A stretch of 64,000 nucleotides of DNA from Ostrinia nubilalis (taxonomy: Eukaryota > Arthropoda > Insecta > Lepidoptera > Crambidae): assembly GCF_963855985.1 (NCBI RefSeq), contig NC_087090.1, positions 11,902,501-11,966,500 of the forward strand, in the 5' to 3' direction. A program made the translations under genes and the position numbers. Positions within the stretch are counted from its first letter, which is position 1. Each line of letters begins with the position of its first letter. This document shows positions 13,201 through 25,859 of the stretch, one piece after another. The notes beneath the pieces are model-generated. The model ran no database searches, was not told the origin of the DNA, and was given only the letters and a program-made list of their open reading frames with translations.

Positions 13201-16200
13201 ATTCACTGAAAACAAGTATCGCAATAAGAAAAACTATTTCAAGTCAAGTCTTTGTCTGTTAATAGGATAACGTTAACAAAGGTATACAAATTCTGCTCCA
13301 GAAATAATGACTCTACCACCAATAAGAGACAGGTAAAAAAAAAATCAGGAAAAAGTAGGTAACGGAAAATCAAAACATTTACATAACCCAAAAAAACATG
13401 ACTTAATTTTCGTGACTAACATTTTGAACCCGAAAAATATAGGTAAAAATTATAATGCCATTAAAAACACGCTTGAAAAAATAAAAGCGTCGCTACCAGA
13501 AACCGAAAGCGCCTATAAAATGCAGAGAAGCTGAATAAAACGTGTTATCAAATAGGATCATTACAGCTTTGGATAACATTATTTATATTCAACCATTAAA
13601 GGACTTGGCCGATTGTGTTATTCGTTATTCTGTTGTACGACGCCGAATTGATTTAAGCGACACGAAATCCATTTTTTGCTCTTATAAGCGTAGCTCCACA
13701 TTCAAGGTGAGACTCAATAAAGGACTTCCAATCATCTCGTTCCCCAGAGTAAATCATATTACATAGTAGGTAGATGTTATAATGTACGAGGCAAATAATT
13801 TGTTTACGAGCGATGCGAAAGGCTTCAGAGACGCAATATGAAAAGATAAACATTGTTATGGAACATTATGAGATCGTAATTAGTTTATTGGGCGTAGTCT
13901 CGCGAGCTCGTGTAGCGTAGATAAAAATAAAAATGCTGCTTTTATAGAGACGGAAAGCGTGAAATGCTTTATGACATACATAATTATGAAATAATTGATT
14001 ATTATTATTACACGGCTATAATATCTACATACGAACACTGGAAATCGTCATTCAGTCAGACAGGACAAGGAATCAAGCCTTAAAAAGACATTATTAGCAC
14101 AGATATAGATACAAGGGAAAAGGAGACCATCGAGTTTAATGAGAAAAGCAATTAGAATTATATTCCCAGTTGCAGTAGGAGTCTGCAGGTTGGCAATTAT
14201 ACAATAGATCATGTAGGGCATATATCAGCAACAACACAAGGAAGATTTAGCAAGGATAGTAATGAAATCAGTGAAAGGAATCCCAAAAATCTCTACAATT
14301 AAAATGTTTATGGCAGAACAGTAAGAAAACTTCTTGGTTTTATTTTGTATTTCAGACTTTATTTATGGATGGAGTTATGCCTCAATTGAAAGACGAGAGA
14401 TGATATACCAAGAATAAAGTATGATATAGTAGTAGGTACACATAGAATATATAGAGCCATCCGAAGAAAGCGATCAACTCAAAAGAGAGATTAATATGAT
14501 GCATGATGATGTTGCTGTTAATGAACCTCGCGATACATGTGATAACCTTGAAGTGCTAATCATTCCAACTCCTAAAAATAATGTCGGATGCAATACGCGA
14601 ATTGAATAAAAATTTAACGATGTCGAAAATAAAATTGCAAGCAATAACATAATGTGTTTTCCAGATATTATGATGTGTGATGCGTCTTTATTATTATACT
14701 TATCGCTTCTAGAATAGTTAGTACTCTTAAAATGTGCACTGTAAAATAAACGACCAATATGCTCGGCGGACACATTTATGATCACGTATTTAAATATTTT
14801 AACGCTTTTGATTTTAAATTTATAAAGTGTAAAATACCAATCAAAATTATTTCGCCGAAACAGTGTGTTGTCGGATTTTGAAACATTTAAATTTGGTTTA
14901 AGTAAATATGAGAATAATATTTTAATAACAGGATGGGTTTTGTCAGGACAATACAGTTTAAAAAAAAAAAAGTAATGAATTAAAATAAACTTTAGTATAA
15001 ATAAAATAGCTCGTTATAGATTTCAGACCGAGCCAAAGACGAGGGCGTAATTGAATGAGAGTTTAATAAGTTAATGAACGATCCACACGCGTTTCATATA
15101 AAATTATCAACACACTTGTAAGAAAAAATTACGCAATAAATAAATGAAACATGGAGCATGTTTTTTTGCAATTACAAATACAGAGCATGATCCCAATGAG
15201 GTTGAGTTGGAGCGTGAACCTGCAATAATAAACTGTTTAAAAATATTTTTGTTGATGAAACAAATTAATATTTTATGCAATTTTAGCCCTTTATCATAAT
15301 ATTTTAATTTCGAATCTTTATTTGTTATTTAAATATTTTACATCACAAGCACAGCCCTTACACTAATCGGTAAGACCTTACCAAAAAAGTACGCGTGCGT
15401 TTAAATCTTTATTATGGACTTAAATTCGGAGCAATAAGAACCACTTTACGAGTGCGTTGAAAAAACATATTTTTGCAGCTGTTTGCGCACGATATCAATC
15501 ATTAGATAAGAAAGTAAACGCCGATTGTAGCAGCGATCATGGGAGGTCTTCAAAGCCTATTAATACTCTTTATTAAATTCAATAATGCTATCTTTGTGGT
15601 AGGTAGCTGAATAAATTCTTTCATTGGATATCTATTGGGTATCGTTCGTCATTTATTCCGATATTTTTTCCCTTAATTAATGGCAAATAAAAGACTTGAA
15701 GATTTTTCTTATTAACAAATAAGCAACTAACAAGTTGCTTGACAAAATTAACCGCAATATTACCATTTAACCGACTTTTTCCTGACGTGCAAAAAGTCAT
15801 AATGTCAAATGTCTCCTCAGTTTTTTATCTTCTTCTTTTACTGAATCACCTTATCCCGTTACACGGGACTTTCCCTAAAATAATATTATTTTCTATCATC
15901 TGGATTTTCTGAAGGCTTGGTAACACTAATCGCATTTAACGTCAAAGGATTACCACAATTAAAACTAAATCAGGAACCGCAAGATAATCGCGACAAATCC
16001 TACTTTTATCTACAGAATATAATTAATTAACAAGATCGTAACATAGGTATAAACCCTTTAGCGAGACAAGATAAATAACAAATTACGTTTTAATTTAAAA
16101 CGTTTATTATAAATTAATGAAAAGTTTTATGAATTCAAAGTACTTCGAATAATAATCCAGTCTGGTACTGGCTTGGAAATATCATGCAATAAGTATTACC

Positions 16201-19200
16201 ATATTTATTAATTTATTGCCGCATAATTAGTGCTATTAATTAATATCGCAGAGAAATATGAGTTGATGAGAGGTGGAGTGATATCTGTTCACTCACAGGT
16301 ATTCGAAAGACGATTGTAAATGAACCGTCAATTTTAAGTGCCCTTTTCCTGTGATGCGGATTTCGCCAAAAGCGTGCGGATCTGCTCCGCATACGGGCTG
16401 CACGCATTTCATTATTTATATTAGTTTAATGGGAAAAACATTGATGAAATAATGAAAACGGAAAATATTAAAAACTTAAGCATTGACAAACGTTATGAAG
16501 ATAACACTCAGAATGTCTAATCGCATTTGACTGACAAAGAGCGCTAACCAAATTCGACCTTTCAACAAAGAACATGTACGCACCTTTGTTTTAAGGACTT
16601 CGTCATTCACTAAACTAAGAAGCAGCAAAGCTCAGTACCAAAAATAATGAAAATAAACACAGTGAACACACACGATGATTCATTGACAATCAAGGGCGTG
16701 AAGGCTTGAAAACATATGTAGAGACATGCAGGTGTCATCAAGTTAGGTGTTTTTAACCACATTTAGATAATGGGTATAATTAATTTGACAACGGTTACAT
16801 ACAATGACGCAGCAACATTCATGGGCTAAGTAAGTGCAAGGCAAGTTCTGATTGGCCTTACAGATATGCACAAGTAAACTCATATTCATAAAAATTCTGT
16901 GTTATAAATGTTGATATCACAAAGATTAAAAGATAAGAAAAAGTGTAAACTGTTTCCGTTTTCATGGAAAAGGGGGGGATTTTAAGTAAATCCTGAATTC
17001 ATAATCCTAGTCCAATTAACAGCAGAATATTGTAGTGATCAATCAAAACCAATTGTATGATTTATTGTGTATACTGAAAATGTCGACAAAATAAATATCC
17101 TCGTTTTAGGTGTGACTACACTCGACATCAAATAAATCGCACCTCCCGCGACAAGCATTTTCAAACGTATGCATTCCCACTTCCCACCAATATTGGAACC
17201 ATTTAAAAGCCTAGTTCTAACCTTCATTTCATTAAAGGAAAGGTTCTTACCCCAAAAATGTGTCTTTAGAAGGATCCAGAGTCACTTCTTCAAAAAATAG
17301 GTAGTTACGCTAGAGCCAACTTTTATGGCTATAAAACTGTTAAGTTGGGATTAATCGCTATCCATCTGTTAAAGAGGACACGTGTGATCATTATTTGGTT
17401 TTATAACCATAAAAATTGGTCTAATTGATCCCATAGGTGGGCCCAAAGTGAGGTATTTTTTCAAGTCACATTTATGGTGTATGTTAATCATTTATTAAGA
17501 AATTAAATGTGTTTTTCTTTAAGGATATTTATTGGGCTTTCAAATAACACCAATATTGTTGGGGCACCATGATTGTGTCAGAAGAAAATCGTTAAAGTTC
17601 GCGTCGCGGAAGGTGCGGTTTATTTGATGTTGAGTATATATTTAACTCGATACATTGTATCATGTATGAGTAGCAATAAAAACACCAAGACTGACCTAGA
17701 AGGGATTTCCCCGTACGCAGTTGTTATAATATAAGGCAAACATTTCAACGGACTCGATGCCGTACTTTAACATTCACTTTAAGTTATTAAGGGGCACTAG
17801 ATCTCTATACGCAATTTCATCCATAACTATAATATCTACTACATAATTCGTAGCTGTGTTGTTATGTTTAATAATGATATTGATTCCGGTGGAAAGTTAA
17901 TGAAAAAAATATGAAAGTTAAACAGCACATTAATATTATCTCGATTTGGTTAATAGTTTTCCAAGTATCAACAAACGGTATCGCTTTTAATTTGTTATGT
18001 TACGGATTTGCGTCAACTGCTAATAAATGTAATGTAAACATAGTGCATAATGCATTCTAGAAAATTCGTATCAAACATGATGCAACGATGAGAGCTCAGC
18101 CGATTAATCAGCTTTTTACTACGCAGTAGACGGAGACAAATAAGCCTAGGTATGTAGATGCCTTGAGACATAAGTTTTCATACAAGTTACGATCAAGGGC
18201 AAGACAAATGGAATAAATCATAATGAATATTGCATGTCTACTGGTTTTTAGGGGTTTTAGCGTTTCAGGATTAAAAACGGAACCCTTGTGATCACTCACG
18301 TGTCTGCCTGCTGACCGTATGTCACACCACACCACACACAGGGAATTTCCCAGAAGCTGCTCGATGGACTAACTTAGATTAGATACAAGGCGGATTTTGG
18401 AGAAGTAAAGAGAGGTTAAAATGCAATTAGCGGAGACTTTTAAAATAAATCGTGAGAAGTATAAGTTAACAAAATATGCATCGAATGAAAAAGCTCTTGG
18501 CGATAAACTTTTTTAATTTATTTTAAACTGCATACCTATGTAGTTGATTATTATGAAATGTATACTAAAAATGACCGTTCACTTTTATCACCCCATAGAA
18601 CTATGGGGTATTAGTCTTTGAATATAAAATCGATATAAAGCTGTTGTATGTAGAACCAGTAGTAAAGGATGGTGCCAGGGTCTGGACCAAGTGCTGCCCA
18701 GAATCAACCCATAGTGCATTTTGTTCCTCAGGCCAATACTAATGTGTAAACCGAAGTGCACTGAAATCTATCCCTGGAGTTAAGAGAAAAAAAGAGTTTT
18801 GTTTTGAATTATTTACATACAAAATATCATCGATGTATACGTACTTCGCATAAGATTTCGCGAATTTGCCATTAAATAACACTCGATATGTTGAACTTAA
18901 CCATACTGCATCCGTACACCTTACTTTAGTGCGACTTAGACATTATTTATAAGCGATCTAGCGCTGTTGCACTAGTTTGGTTAGTTGACAGTAATCATTA
19001 TTTCCAAAATGAACCAAGAAGTTTGAGTTCTCTATCCTTGCGAAAAATCTATTTATTGGTGTATTACAATCGATTATTGAAATTATAGTAAGCTAAAACT
19101 TCTTCCTTCATTTTGGAAATAATGATTTCTGTCAACTAACCAAACTACTGCAACAGTGCTAGATCGTTTATAAAGAATGTCTAAGTCTCACTAAAGTAAG

Positions 19201-19743
19201 GTGTACGGATGCAGTATGGTTAAGTTCAACATATCGAGTGTTATATAATGCCAAAAACGCGAAATCTTATGCGTAGTACGTATACATCGATGATATTTTG
19301 TATGTAAATAATTCAAAACAAAACTCTTTTTTTCTCTTAACTCCAGGGATAGATTTCAGAGCGCTTCGGTTTAAAAATTAGTATTGGCCTGAAGAACAAA
19401 ATGCACTATGGTTTCATTCTGGGCAGCACTTGGTCCAACTTCCATACATGGATTGGCACTGTCCTTTATAATCATTCTATTGATTTATTGATTACTTTCA
19501 AGGCTTCTGCTATTTGCGTACCATGTGAATTGGTTAACATTTACGGTAGTGTTGGCTTGTTGTGTATTTACATTGCATGTCGAGGGAGCAGTCGACGCTG
19601 GGAATGGTGGATGGCATTGCGAACGGTTGCAGGAGGTTGGTCGCGGGCGGCGGCTGCTGCGGCCCCGGCGGCGGTGGCCGCGCCCAGTTGATCAGCGCCG
19701 TCACAGACATCGTGGGCTTGTCTTTCTTCGCCACGCTAGACAT
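10081..19743 (-). CDS. usp: ultraspiracle (USP/RXR), 5' part of gene, exons 1-2
   Basis: USP is the insect RXR homologue. It dimerises with the ecdysone receptor in the nucleus and binds ecdysone response elements to drive moulting and metamorphosis. Two coding exons are visible. Exon 1 (19743-19572) encodes the A/B region starting [19 protein letters not shown], a sequence I know from moth USP. Exon 2 (10285-10081) encodes the end of the A/B region and the start of zinc finger 1 ([16 protein letters not shown]). Exon 1 ends in T before GT and exon 2 starts with GG after AG, restoring a Trp codon in frame. Exon 2 ends in AG, the first two bases of the expected Ser before the remaining finger. 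I could not find the rest of the DNA-binding domain or the ligand-binding domain between 1 and 10080, so they should lie left of the window. Family identity is very secure; transcript structure is inferred from splice phase only. Confidence 0.95.
10413..10611. mobile_element. Short MITE in usp intron 1
   Basis: ACACCCGTATTCACAAACG at the left end is matched in reverse complement by CGTTGGTGAATACGAGTGT at the right end. The whole is about 200 bp, flanked by TAA on both sides. No coding capacity. Confidence 0.6.
10649..10719 (-). repeat. tRNA-like sequence (pseudo-tRNA or SINE head)
   Basis: The reverse strand contains an A-box-like AGCTCAATGACTAGAG and a well-formed T arm GTGGGTTCGAGTCCCAC. 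The anticodon arm cannot be folded with a proper seven-base loop, so it is scored as a tRNA pseudogene or SINE head. Confidence 0.4.
11720..11970. other. GC-rich island inside usp intron 1
   Basis: About 250 bases with much higher GC than the surroundings. Frames are open on both strands (67 and 98 codons), with no recognisable protein. It could be an intronic regulatory element, an alternative exon or an old insertion. Confidence 0.3.
13076..13137. repeat. Perfect 28-bp-arm hairpin
   Basis: GTTTTCCAATAATTTAGGTA... (13076-13103) is followed after six bases (CACATC) by its exact reverse complement (13110-13137). It may be a small palindromic insertion. The six-base loop is small for a canonical microRNA. 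Confidence 0.85.
18683..19437. repeat. Large inverted repeat (about 342-bp arms, 70-bp loop) in usp intron 1
   Basis: Left arm 18683-19024 and right arm 19095-19437 are reverse complements with scattered substitutions (TGGACCAAGTGCTGCCCAGA versus TCTGGGCAGCACTTGGTCCA; AACCATACTGCATCCGTACA versus its complement). Weaker pairing continues outward to about 18660 and 19470 (GGATGGTGCCA versus TGGCACTGTCC). It lies 135 bases downstream of the exon 1 donor in the direction of usp transcription, so the pre-mRNA could fold into a long hairpin. No transposase. Confidence 0.9.
19572..19743 (-). CDS. usp: usp coding exon 1 (N-terminal A/B domain)
   Basis: It encodes 57 codons plus one base. The ATG at 19743-19741 is chosen because [10 protein letters not shown] is the known lepidopteran start; the codons just upstream contain no ATG. 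A proline/glutamine-rich stretch follows the conserved start, and its GC-rich codons make the GC block seen here. The donor reads CAAT|GTAAAT at 19572/19571. This is a modulatory transactivation region, expected to be disordered. Confidence 0.93.
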
Positions 19744-20260
19744 GGCCACGCACTAGCATCCTCACATCACTAGCAACCCACTGCACATAAGCGAGCACCA
19801 ATATAATGCACGGATTCACACGGAAAATCCAACGGCCCGCGTCTCACCGACACGATCCTCACGATCAATTTGCGCCCTGCCGAATCAAATCCGCGAGTCG
19901 TGAACTTGTGACTGTGACGATTAAGGCTCTAAATTACAGAGAAGGCGATCGAGCGAGCGCGAGCGGCCAGAGAGATATGGCAAACAAAAGCGTCACAAAG
20001 CAGACATCGTTGCGACATTGCGATAGCGAGCGATAGTTGTTGCACCCGACGCGACTGACGCTATCGCAGTGCTGCATGCATGTCGACGATGCGCCGCAAG
20101 CTTCGACACTGATGCTAAACTAGTGACTAATGCGCAATTCAACGAGCTCGAATTTGACAAAAAATATAGGTACCCGCCGACTTCCGCGCGGTTACTGGCG
20201 TGAAGGTCTCACCCGGGCCCGGCGCGCTCAAGGTCCGCATACAATCATACGTGAATAAAT
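19744..20260 (-). promoter_or_regulatory. usp: usp 5' leader and putative proximal promoter
   Basis: The first 500 bases upstream of the usp ATG are clearly richer in G, C and CpG than the flanks (GCGAGCGCGAGCGG near 19950; GCCGACTTCCGCGCGG near 20180; CCCGGGCCCGGCGCGC near 20213). This is typical of an insect housekeeping-type promoter with its leader. No clear TATA box was identified, and the start site cannot be fixed from sequence alone. Confidence 0.45.
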
Positions 20261-22317
20261 CTCATTTTATGTAGAAAACGAGTCGCTATAATCGCATTTT
20301 TTGCTTTTAACGGGCAAATGATACCCGAATTGAACTATGTAATTTTAAATATTTTATAGTTGTGTCGGAGGAATCATCTAAATAATTGGAGTTGTTAGCA
20401 GTTGGCCTTCGTGATCGTGGTTGCGCGTCGCGTTTCTGTAATTAAGTTTTACGTCACTCATGGCTCATGGACCGAACTCCCTGCGATAGCCTCTGCCATA
20501 TAAAAATTTTCACAACACAGTATTACTCAGCACAAACGTAACAATGAAGTACATAATGGTCAAAAGTCATATTTGAAATGAACGGGTATTAACCAGGTCT
20601 TTGGGCTTGGGAATGTGCATTGCACTTTGCTGAAAGTGGGTCAGGCTTGTGACAAATTTTGGCGCAGTGAATCTGTCAAAAACGATTCGTTCAAACATTA
20701 TCACACGTGCGCTGGCGTTTGGTTTGTTTACCCATGCTCGGGGACATATGTGCGGCCTTGGATCTGCCTTGTGGGCACATCAACTGCACGTGTGTTAGTT
20801 TGGAGCGTACAAAAAACTCGTATCCGGACTATCAGATACCATAAACTGAAGTTGATGTTCAGCATTATTCATTATGTCCACAACAGACAATAAATCAACT
20901 ATGTAGTTCTTCCATCCTGACGAGTTTTAATAACGTTTCACATACATAATATCTTTAATTCAAGTATGTTTATAGAAATGAATTCATTATTCTTGACCTA
21001 AGAGTAAGTAAAGTAGGTAAATATTGATAAGAGCCGAGTAACAAAGAAAATAGATAAGGATAACAATATCGCTTTATAGCCACTTCACATTTGAATACTT
21101 AGCAATATCGTTGAGTAAAGGTCACCGAAAGACGTAGGTAACGCGAGCGATGACAATTTTCACATTTGTCAACAAGTTGTTGATACCGAACTTGATAAGC
21201 TCCCTAGCGTGATTTGCCGGCTTATACCGGCGCAGTAATCTGTAGTTTATTTGTTTGTCACAGTGACTCTGTTTACAGTTTGGTATGTAGTTAGTATTAT
21301 AGTAAAGATAGGGAGAAAGACATCTTAGTTTCTGTTTCCACCTTTTGTAGAAAATAAAAGTAAAGGACAAAGAAATCTGTACTCATGTGGTACAAGTATG
21401 TGATGAAAGTTTGTAGGGAGTTCTCCGTCTCCTCAAATCACCGATATGGAAATAAATGATGGAAACTTCCTCGGCAATAACTAGAATTGGAATACAAATG
21501 AGGAAGATGAGTGTAATTATTTTATAATGTAAAAAGATGAAACATAAAATATAAAAAATATTAGTGAAAGAATTTTTTCGATATCTCAAAAACTGAATTT
21601 TCTATGGGCATTCAAAGTTGGATGTTTTAAAAATCAACTCGCACTTGACCGTTTAGCGCGTGACGTCACACCGCCCGTTACCTCCGCCGGGATGGCATTG
21701 CTCCTTCGCGCGCTCATAGACTCGTCAGTCATTTCGAGTTTTATAGAATTATGGAGTAAAAAATACCATGCAGATATTGTATAGTAACCCTTTTATACTA
21801 ATACAATGGTTAGTGCCCCAGAAAATTACTTTTAAAGCTAAGAAAAGCTGATAAATACATAAATGGTGTAAGTTAACGAAAAGGGAGAAAGCGTTATCTA
21901 CAAAAACCAGTCGATATTATTGCAAAGACCATTTTAATGCGAGTACCTACCTAAAGACAAAACACCTACCATTGTATATTTTTCATTACAAATTTTTTAT
22001 AAAGTATTTTAGTGACATTTTATTTGAAACAGTAGACAAAAAATAGAGAAAGAAAACACGAGGCACGCACGCAAATGGGTTACTTAAAAAGTAAATTGAA
22101 TCCTTTGAAACTTTAAAGACAATAAGACAATACTAAAAACTCTCTACCTACTTTAGCCCTTGTTATTGACTATGTTTTATGGTGGTAAAATAATGTTGTC
22201 GCTTCTTTGAGTTATCGATAAAAATCTATACGAACAAAATGTATTAACACATACTTTTCATTCTTGTGACAATCCGCCTGTGGAAGTCAAAGAGATAATA
22301 ATACTCTAGAATAGAGT
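20261..22317. other. Intergenic stretch upstream of usp
   Basis: AT-rich with no supported gene. A short GC-rich patch at 21640-21730 (GCGCGTGACGTCACACCGCC) resembles a dispersed moth repeat. Short frames at 20615-20893 and 21122-21589 have no family signature. Confidence 0.5.
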
Positions 22318-23090
22318 TATCGTCATCATCATCGTCATCTCAGCCACAGGACGTCCACTGCTGAACATAGCCTCCTTCAATAACTTCCACATAATATCGC
22401 ACAGTTGGTAGAGGCCTGCATCCAGCGCCTCCGTGCTATCTTTATCAGGTCGTCGGTCCACCTTGTGGGTGGACGTCCTACGCTGTGTTTTCCGGTACGT
22501 GGCCTCCACAGTGGAGGCTCCACTCCAGAACCTTTCTGCCTGGGACAGAGCTGCGGCAGGTTATACAGAAAACTAAGGAAGGAGTATAACTTGCCACTAT
22601 GCTTGACGTTCGTGGAATATGAGAAGAAGGCCTTCGATTCGATCGAAACTTGGGCAGTGCTGCAGTCTCTCCAGCGGTGCCATATTAATTATCGCTACCG
22701 TTGCTGACGATATTGTGGTCATGGCACTCATGGCAGAGTTGCTGGAAGACCTCGGCACAATGCTCAAAGTCCTTAATCGAATATATCGGAACAGGTAGGC
22801 ATTCGGATGAATACGAACAAAATGAAGCTTATGTCGAACTGCGCCCTACTCAGTTTCGTTTCGGAGCTTGATTCTCGAGATTGTTGACAAGTATTGTCTA
22901 CCTTAGACAAACGATTAATAGCCCGACGGATTAGCAAGCTGAAATGGCAATGGGCAGCTAGGGCACGTAGCGTAGTACGCCGAATAGAGTTATCTGCAAT
23001 AGAAATAAAGACGAGAGATACGAAGATTCAAGTAGAACAGAAAAAGAAAGACGTAACAGACTCAAACTATAAAAATCAGGAAAAACGTTG
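22318..23090 (+). pseudogene. Decayed non-LTR retrotransposon (reverse transcriptase remnant)
   Basis: The stretch starts with a (CATCAT) run and AGGACGTCCACTGCTGAACA, a lepidopteran retroelement repeat. It then encodes scraps of reverse transcriptase in order: FVEYEKKAFDSIETWAVLQS near 22608-22670, an ADDIVVMA catalytic-box remnant near 22704-22727, and RRISKLKWQWAAR near 22927-22965, all of which belong to the endonuclease/RT proteins common in moths. Frame changes and large internal deletions separate them, so the copy is dead. Strand + for the RT part. Confidence 0.75.
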
Positions 23091-23231
23091 ACGACCCTCG
23101 ATAGAGTTAGAAACCAGTTTTAACTGTGACAAAACAGACTGTACCTTACTTCCGATTCTTGATCGTACACTGATTCCATAGAAAGTTACAAAGTGTATAC
23201 TAATAACTTTTTAAAGTGAACAAAAAAAATC

Positions 23232-23330
23232 ATCAAGCCCGATGGACTGATCTTTGTGTCAGATGGTTATGGTGGTAGTACTACTGACACATATATTTTT
23301 GATACTGCCTTGTATAGTTCACATCTTTGA
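23232..23330 (+). pseudogene. DDE_Tnp_4-like transposase fragment
   Basis: About 32 codons read IKPDGLIFVSDGYGGSTTDT followed by YIFDTAL and then a stop. The 'G.I.FVSDGYGGS.TD' pattern is that of the DDE_Tnp_4 nuclease family found in ISL2EU/Harbinger-like transposases. No other part of a transposase was found next to it. Assigned from recall of the motif. Confidence 0.45.
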
Positions 23331-25850
23331 CTTTAATAAATTTTAGCTGAGATCCAACTTGCACAACCGTTTTGGTTTCCTCCAATAGCACGCTACTTCG
23401 GTACAAGCGGGATCTTCACTACGTCTATACATATAACCTTAAAACCAATTAATGCCATTGTATGTTTGCATTCTTCATTGCTTGCTGCACGAACTCCGCA
23501 TTCCAGATTTTCCAATTTATTCGTTATCTTCAGCACAAACAAATGTACAATGATATGCCGTAGCTCTAACTTTGTGTTCAAGTGTAGTAACTCTTGTTTT
23601 TACTGTACACTGCGGATATAGTCTTTTCAAATGAATTTACCCTACGAGTATTACATTATGTCCATAATTCGATAGTTGGATAGTTAGTCTATAACACGAC
23701 TGGACGTGATCGTCCAACTCTGTAAAAATAAAATATTAAGACATAACGTTGCTAAATTATTGATGGGTATTATTTTTTATCGATAACCCACAGCAATCTG
23801 ACTGACAGCACTAGTACTTTTACTTTTAAACTAGATAGAACTTTTATAATCTACCTCAAATACTACAAAAAGCGTAAATACTAAATCCTCAATTATTTAT
23901 TGCATCCATAATAATAGGTTCACTTACCTTGCAAGTTTTAGCACTTGGATTTCTGCAATAATATAGGTACTTTGCATGTTTTCTGAAAGTATCCGCAACC
24001 ATAAGTAAATCTACTTTCGGAAGATTATTTGGTTGGCATCAGATACGGTTAATATAAATAAAAAATGTATCGAAATGAACGAAAATAAGTTTACAGAGCG
24101 CAGCTAGCACCCGCGCCGCCCGTCCGTCGTTGCCCAACGAGCGGTGTGACGTCATCGCCCGTATTCCAGGGGTGCTATCAGTTTTCGCGCGTTCCCATAT
24201 TGATTTGCTTATAAAATATTCAATTTTCGTGATATCAACAAAATTTTTTCACAGTTAGTCTTATTTTAGCTTAAAGTTTTTGTTAGGGCTGAAAAAGGGG
24301 AATAAATTTTGATTTACATCTTCCTCATTGTAAACATGATTAGCCTTTGAAATCGTGTTTTCAGATAAAATTTACGCTTGGGAGTTACTAAATCTGGAAT
24401 CTACCGAGTTCTAAAAATGTAATACAAAATATTGATCTTTCATTGGAATAAATTCATCTGGTGTACGCCCGATAACTGAATCCTTGATTTAGTTATGATG
24501 TGGATGTGGAAAGGATAATGTACAGCTTAATTTGCTAGCTTCTTCTACTATTACTTACTAGCTGGTATTAGATGCTATTTTTCAACAAAAAATACAGCCA
24601 GGGATGAGAACAATCCAGCCCAGATTAGATTACGGGTCAACCGCATGTGGACACGCCGCGCCGTCAGTAATATGATTTTTATTATAGAATAAAAATATTC
24701 CCAAATCAACTCCACTGACGCAAAGATAATTGAAATTCTAGCAAAAACATTTTCCCCAAAAATAGCTCGCTCAAACAAAATAAATAAACTTGGTTGTCCT
24801 AATACCAGCATGCTCCGTTCTTTATGTCCAAACTTAAAGTAAGAAGTTCAAATGCAAAGGCTTTCTCCATAAATTACTTTATCCACTCATTAATTGAAAT
24901 TATTTGCATGCGTTTGTAAACTAATAAATCACTTTTCTTATAAAACCACGTAGAAATACTAGACGTTAAATCTTTAAACCCATTCATTCGGAAAGATTAA
25001 CTCAGTAAACAAGACATGAAAAATGAAATATCCAACTGTAAAAGCAGATAGCTATAAAGGAGTGCAAAGAATATCTTATTTATGGCGTGGGCGGTTGGAT
25101 ATTATTCATGCCCAATTCAAAAGAATCCATCCAAGCGCAAATTCATATCCTTTTACGCTGCGTGTAGATTGTCAGTAGAGTGTTCATTATAGGACCGCAT
25201 TACCCGAACCTGTCAATCAAGGAGGCGGTATCCTTGACAACCACCGGCTCTATGAAATTGATAGCTTCTCTAGTGAAGAGAGGCTTCGCTCTCCCCATAC
25301 GACTCTACGTGGGCGTGACATTACGTACCCATAAATAAGGCTACAAATCAATATCAAACCCCGGTAAACGGAACACGCCATCGTCAATGCGACGAATAAA
25401 AGCATTATTGGAGCCCTACACCATCACCTCCACAAGCGGAGTGAATGGATTGAACCATTACGATATTGTTAGAATTGATGGTCCACATAAAAGGAATCAC
25501 CAACAATGGCTAAAAAGCGAACATCGATACTACCGACAATAAACTCGACAAAAACGTATTTCCCTTGAAGAATATGCGATTATTCTGAAATACACATTTC
25601 GAGTCATATGATGGGAATAAAAATCGAAAATGATATGGACAATACGAACGTTCACGGATGTTTGGCGATGGATACTTTCACATAATTGAGCAGCGATGAA
25701 ATGAAGTGAGGAAAATAAAGGATGTGACAGCACGCACGTAGATTTATTTGCGAATGTGAAAGATGTGTGGGGGGAAAAATGAACGTCTTATTACGCAGCG
25801 ATCATCGAGCGTAGAGTTGTGTTATCAAGGAATGTACTTTCGTATACTTT
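23331..25850. other. Intergenic stretch with dispersed-repeat fragments
   Basis: AT-rich with no supported gene. 24090-24200 is a GC-rich patch (CACCCGCGCCGCCCGTCCGT, GTGACGTCATCGCCCG) like those in dispersed moth elements and echoes the patch near 21660. 25190-25450 is less AT-rich but has no long open frame. Confidence 0.45.
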
Positions 25851-25859
25851 CTTCGGTAC

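Larger units (their letters stand above)
10286..19571 (-). other. usp: usp intron 1 (9.3 kb)
   Basis: It is AT-rich and has no convincing coding exon. It contains a MITE at 10413-10611, a tRNA-like sequence at 10649-10719, a GC-rich island at 11720-11970, a perfect 28-bp-arm hairpin at 13076-13137, and a large inverted repeat at 18683-19437. Short open frames here (for example 13542-13853, 14474-14785, 18108-18335) lack family signatures and look like chance. Confidence 0.8.

Noticed and set aside
14474..14785. 103-codon minus frame and a 37-codon plus frame (14496-14609)
   Set aside because: No recognisable family, no splice context; consistent with chance in AT-rich DNA.
19401..19773. Plus-strand frames opposite usp exon 1
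   Set aside because: Antisense shadows of the GC-rich usp coding exon.
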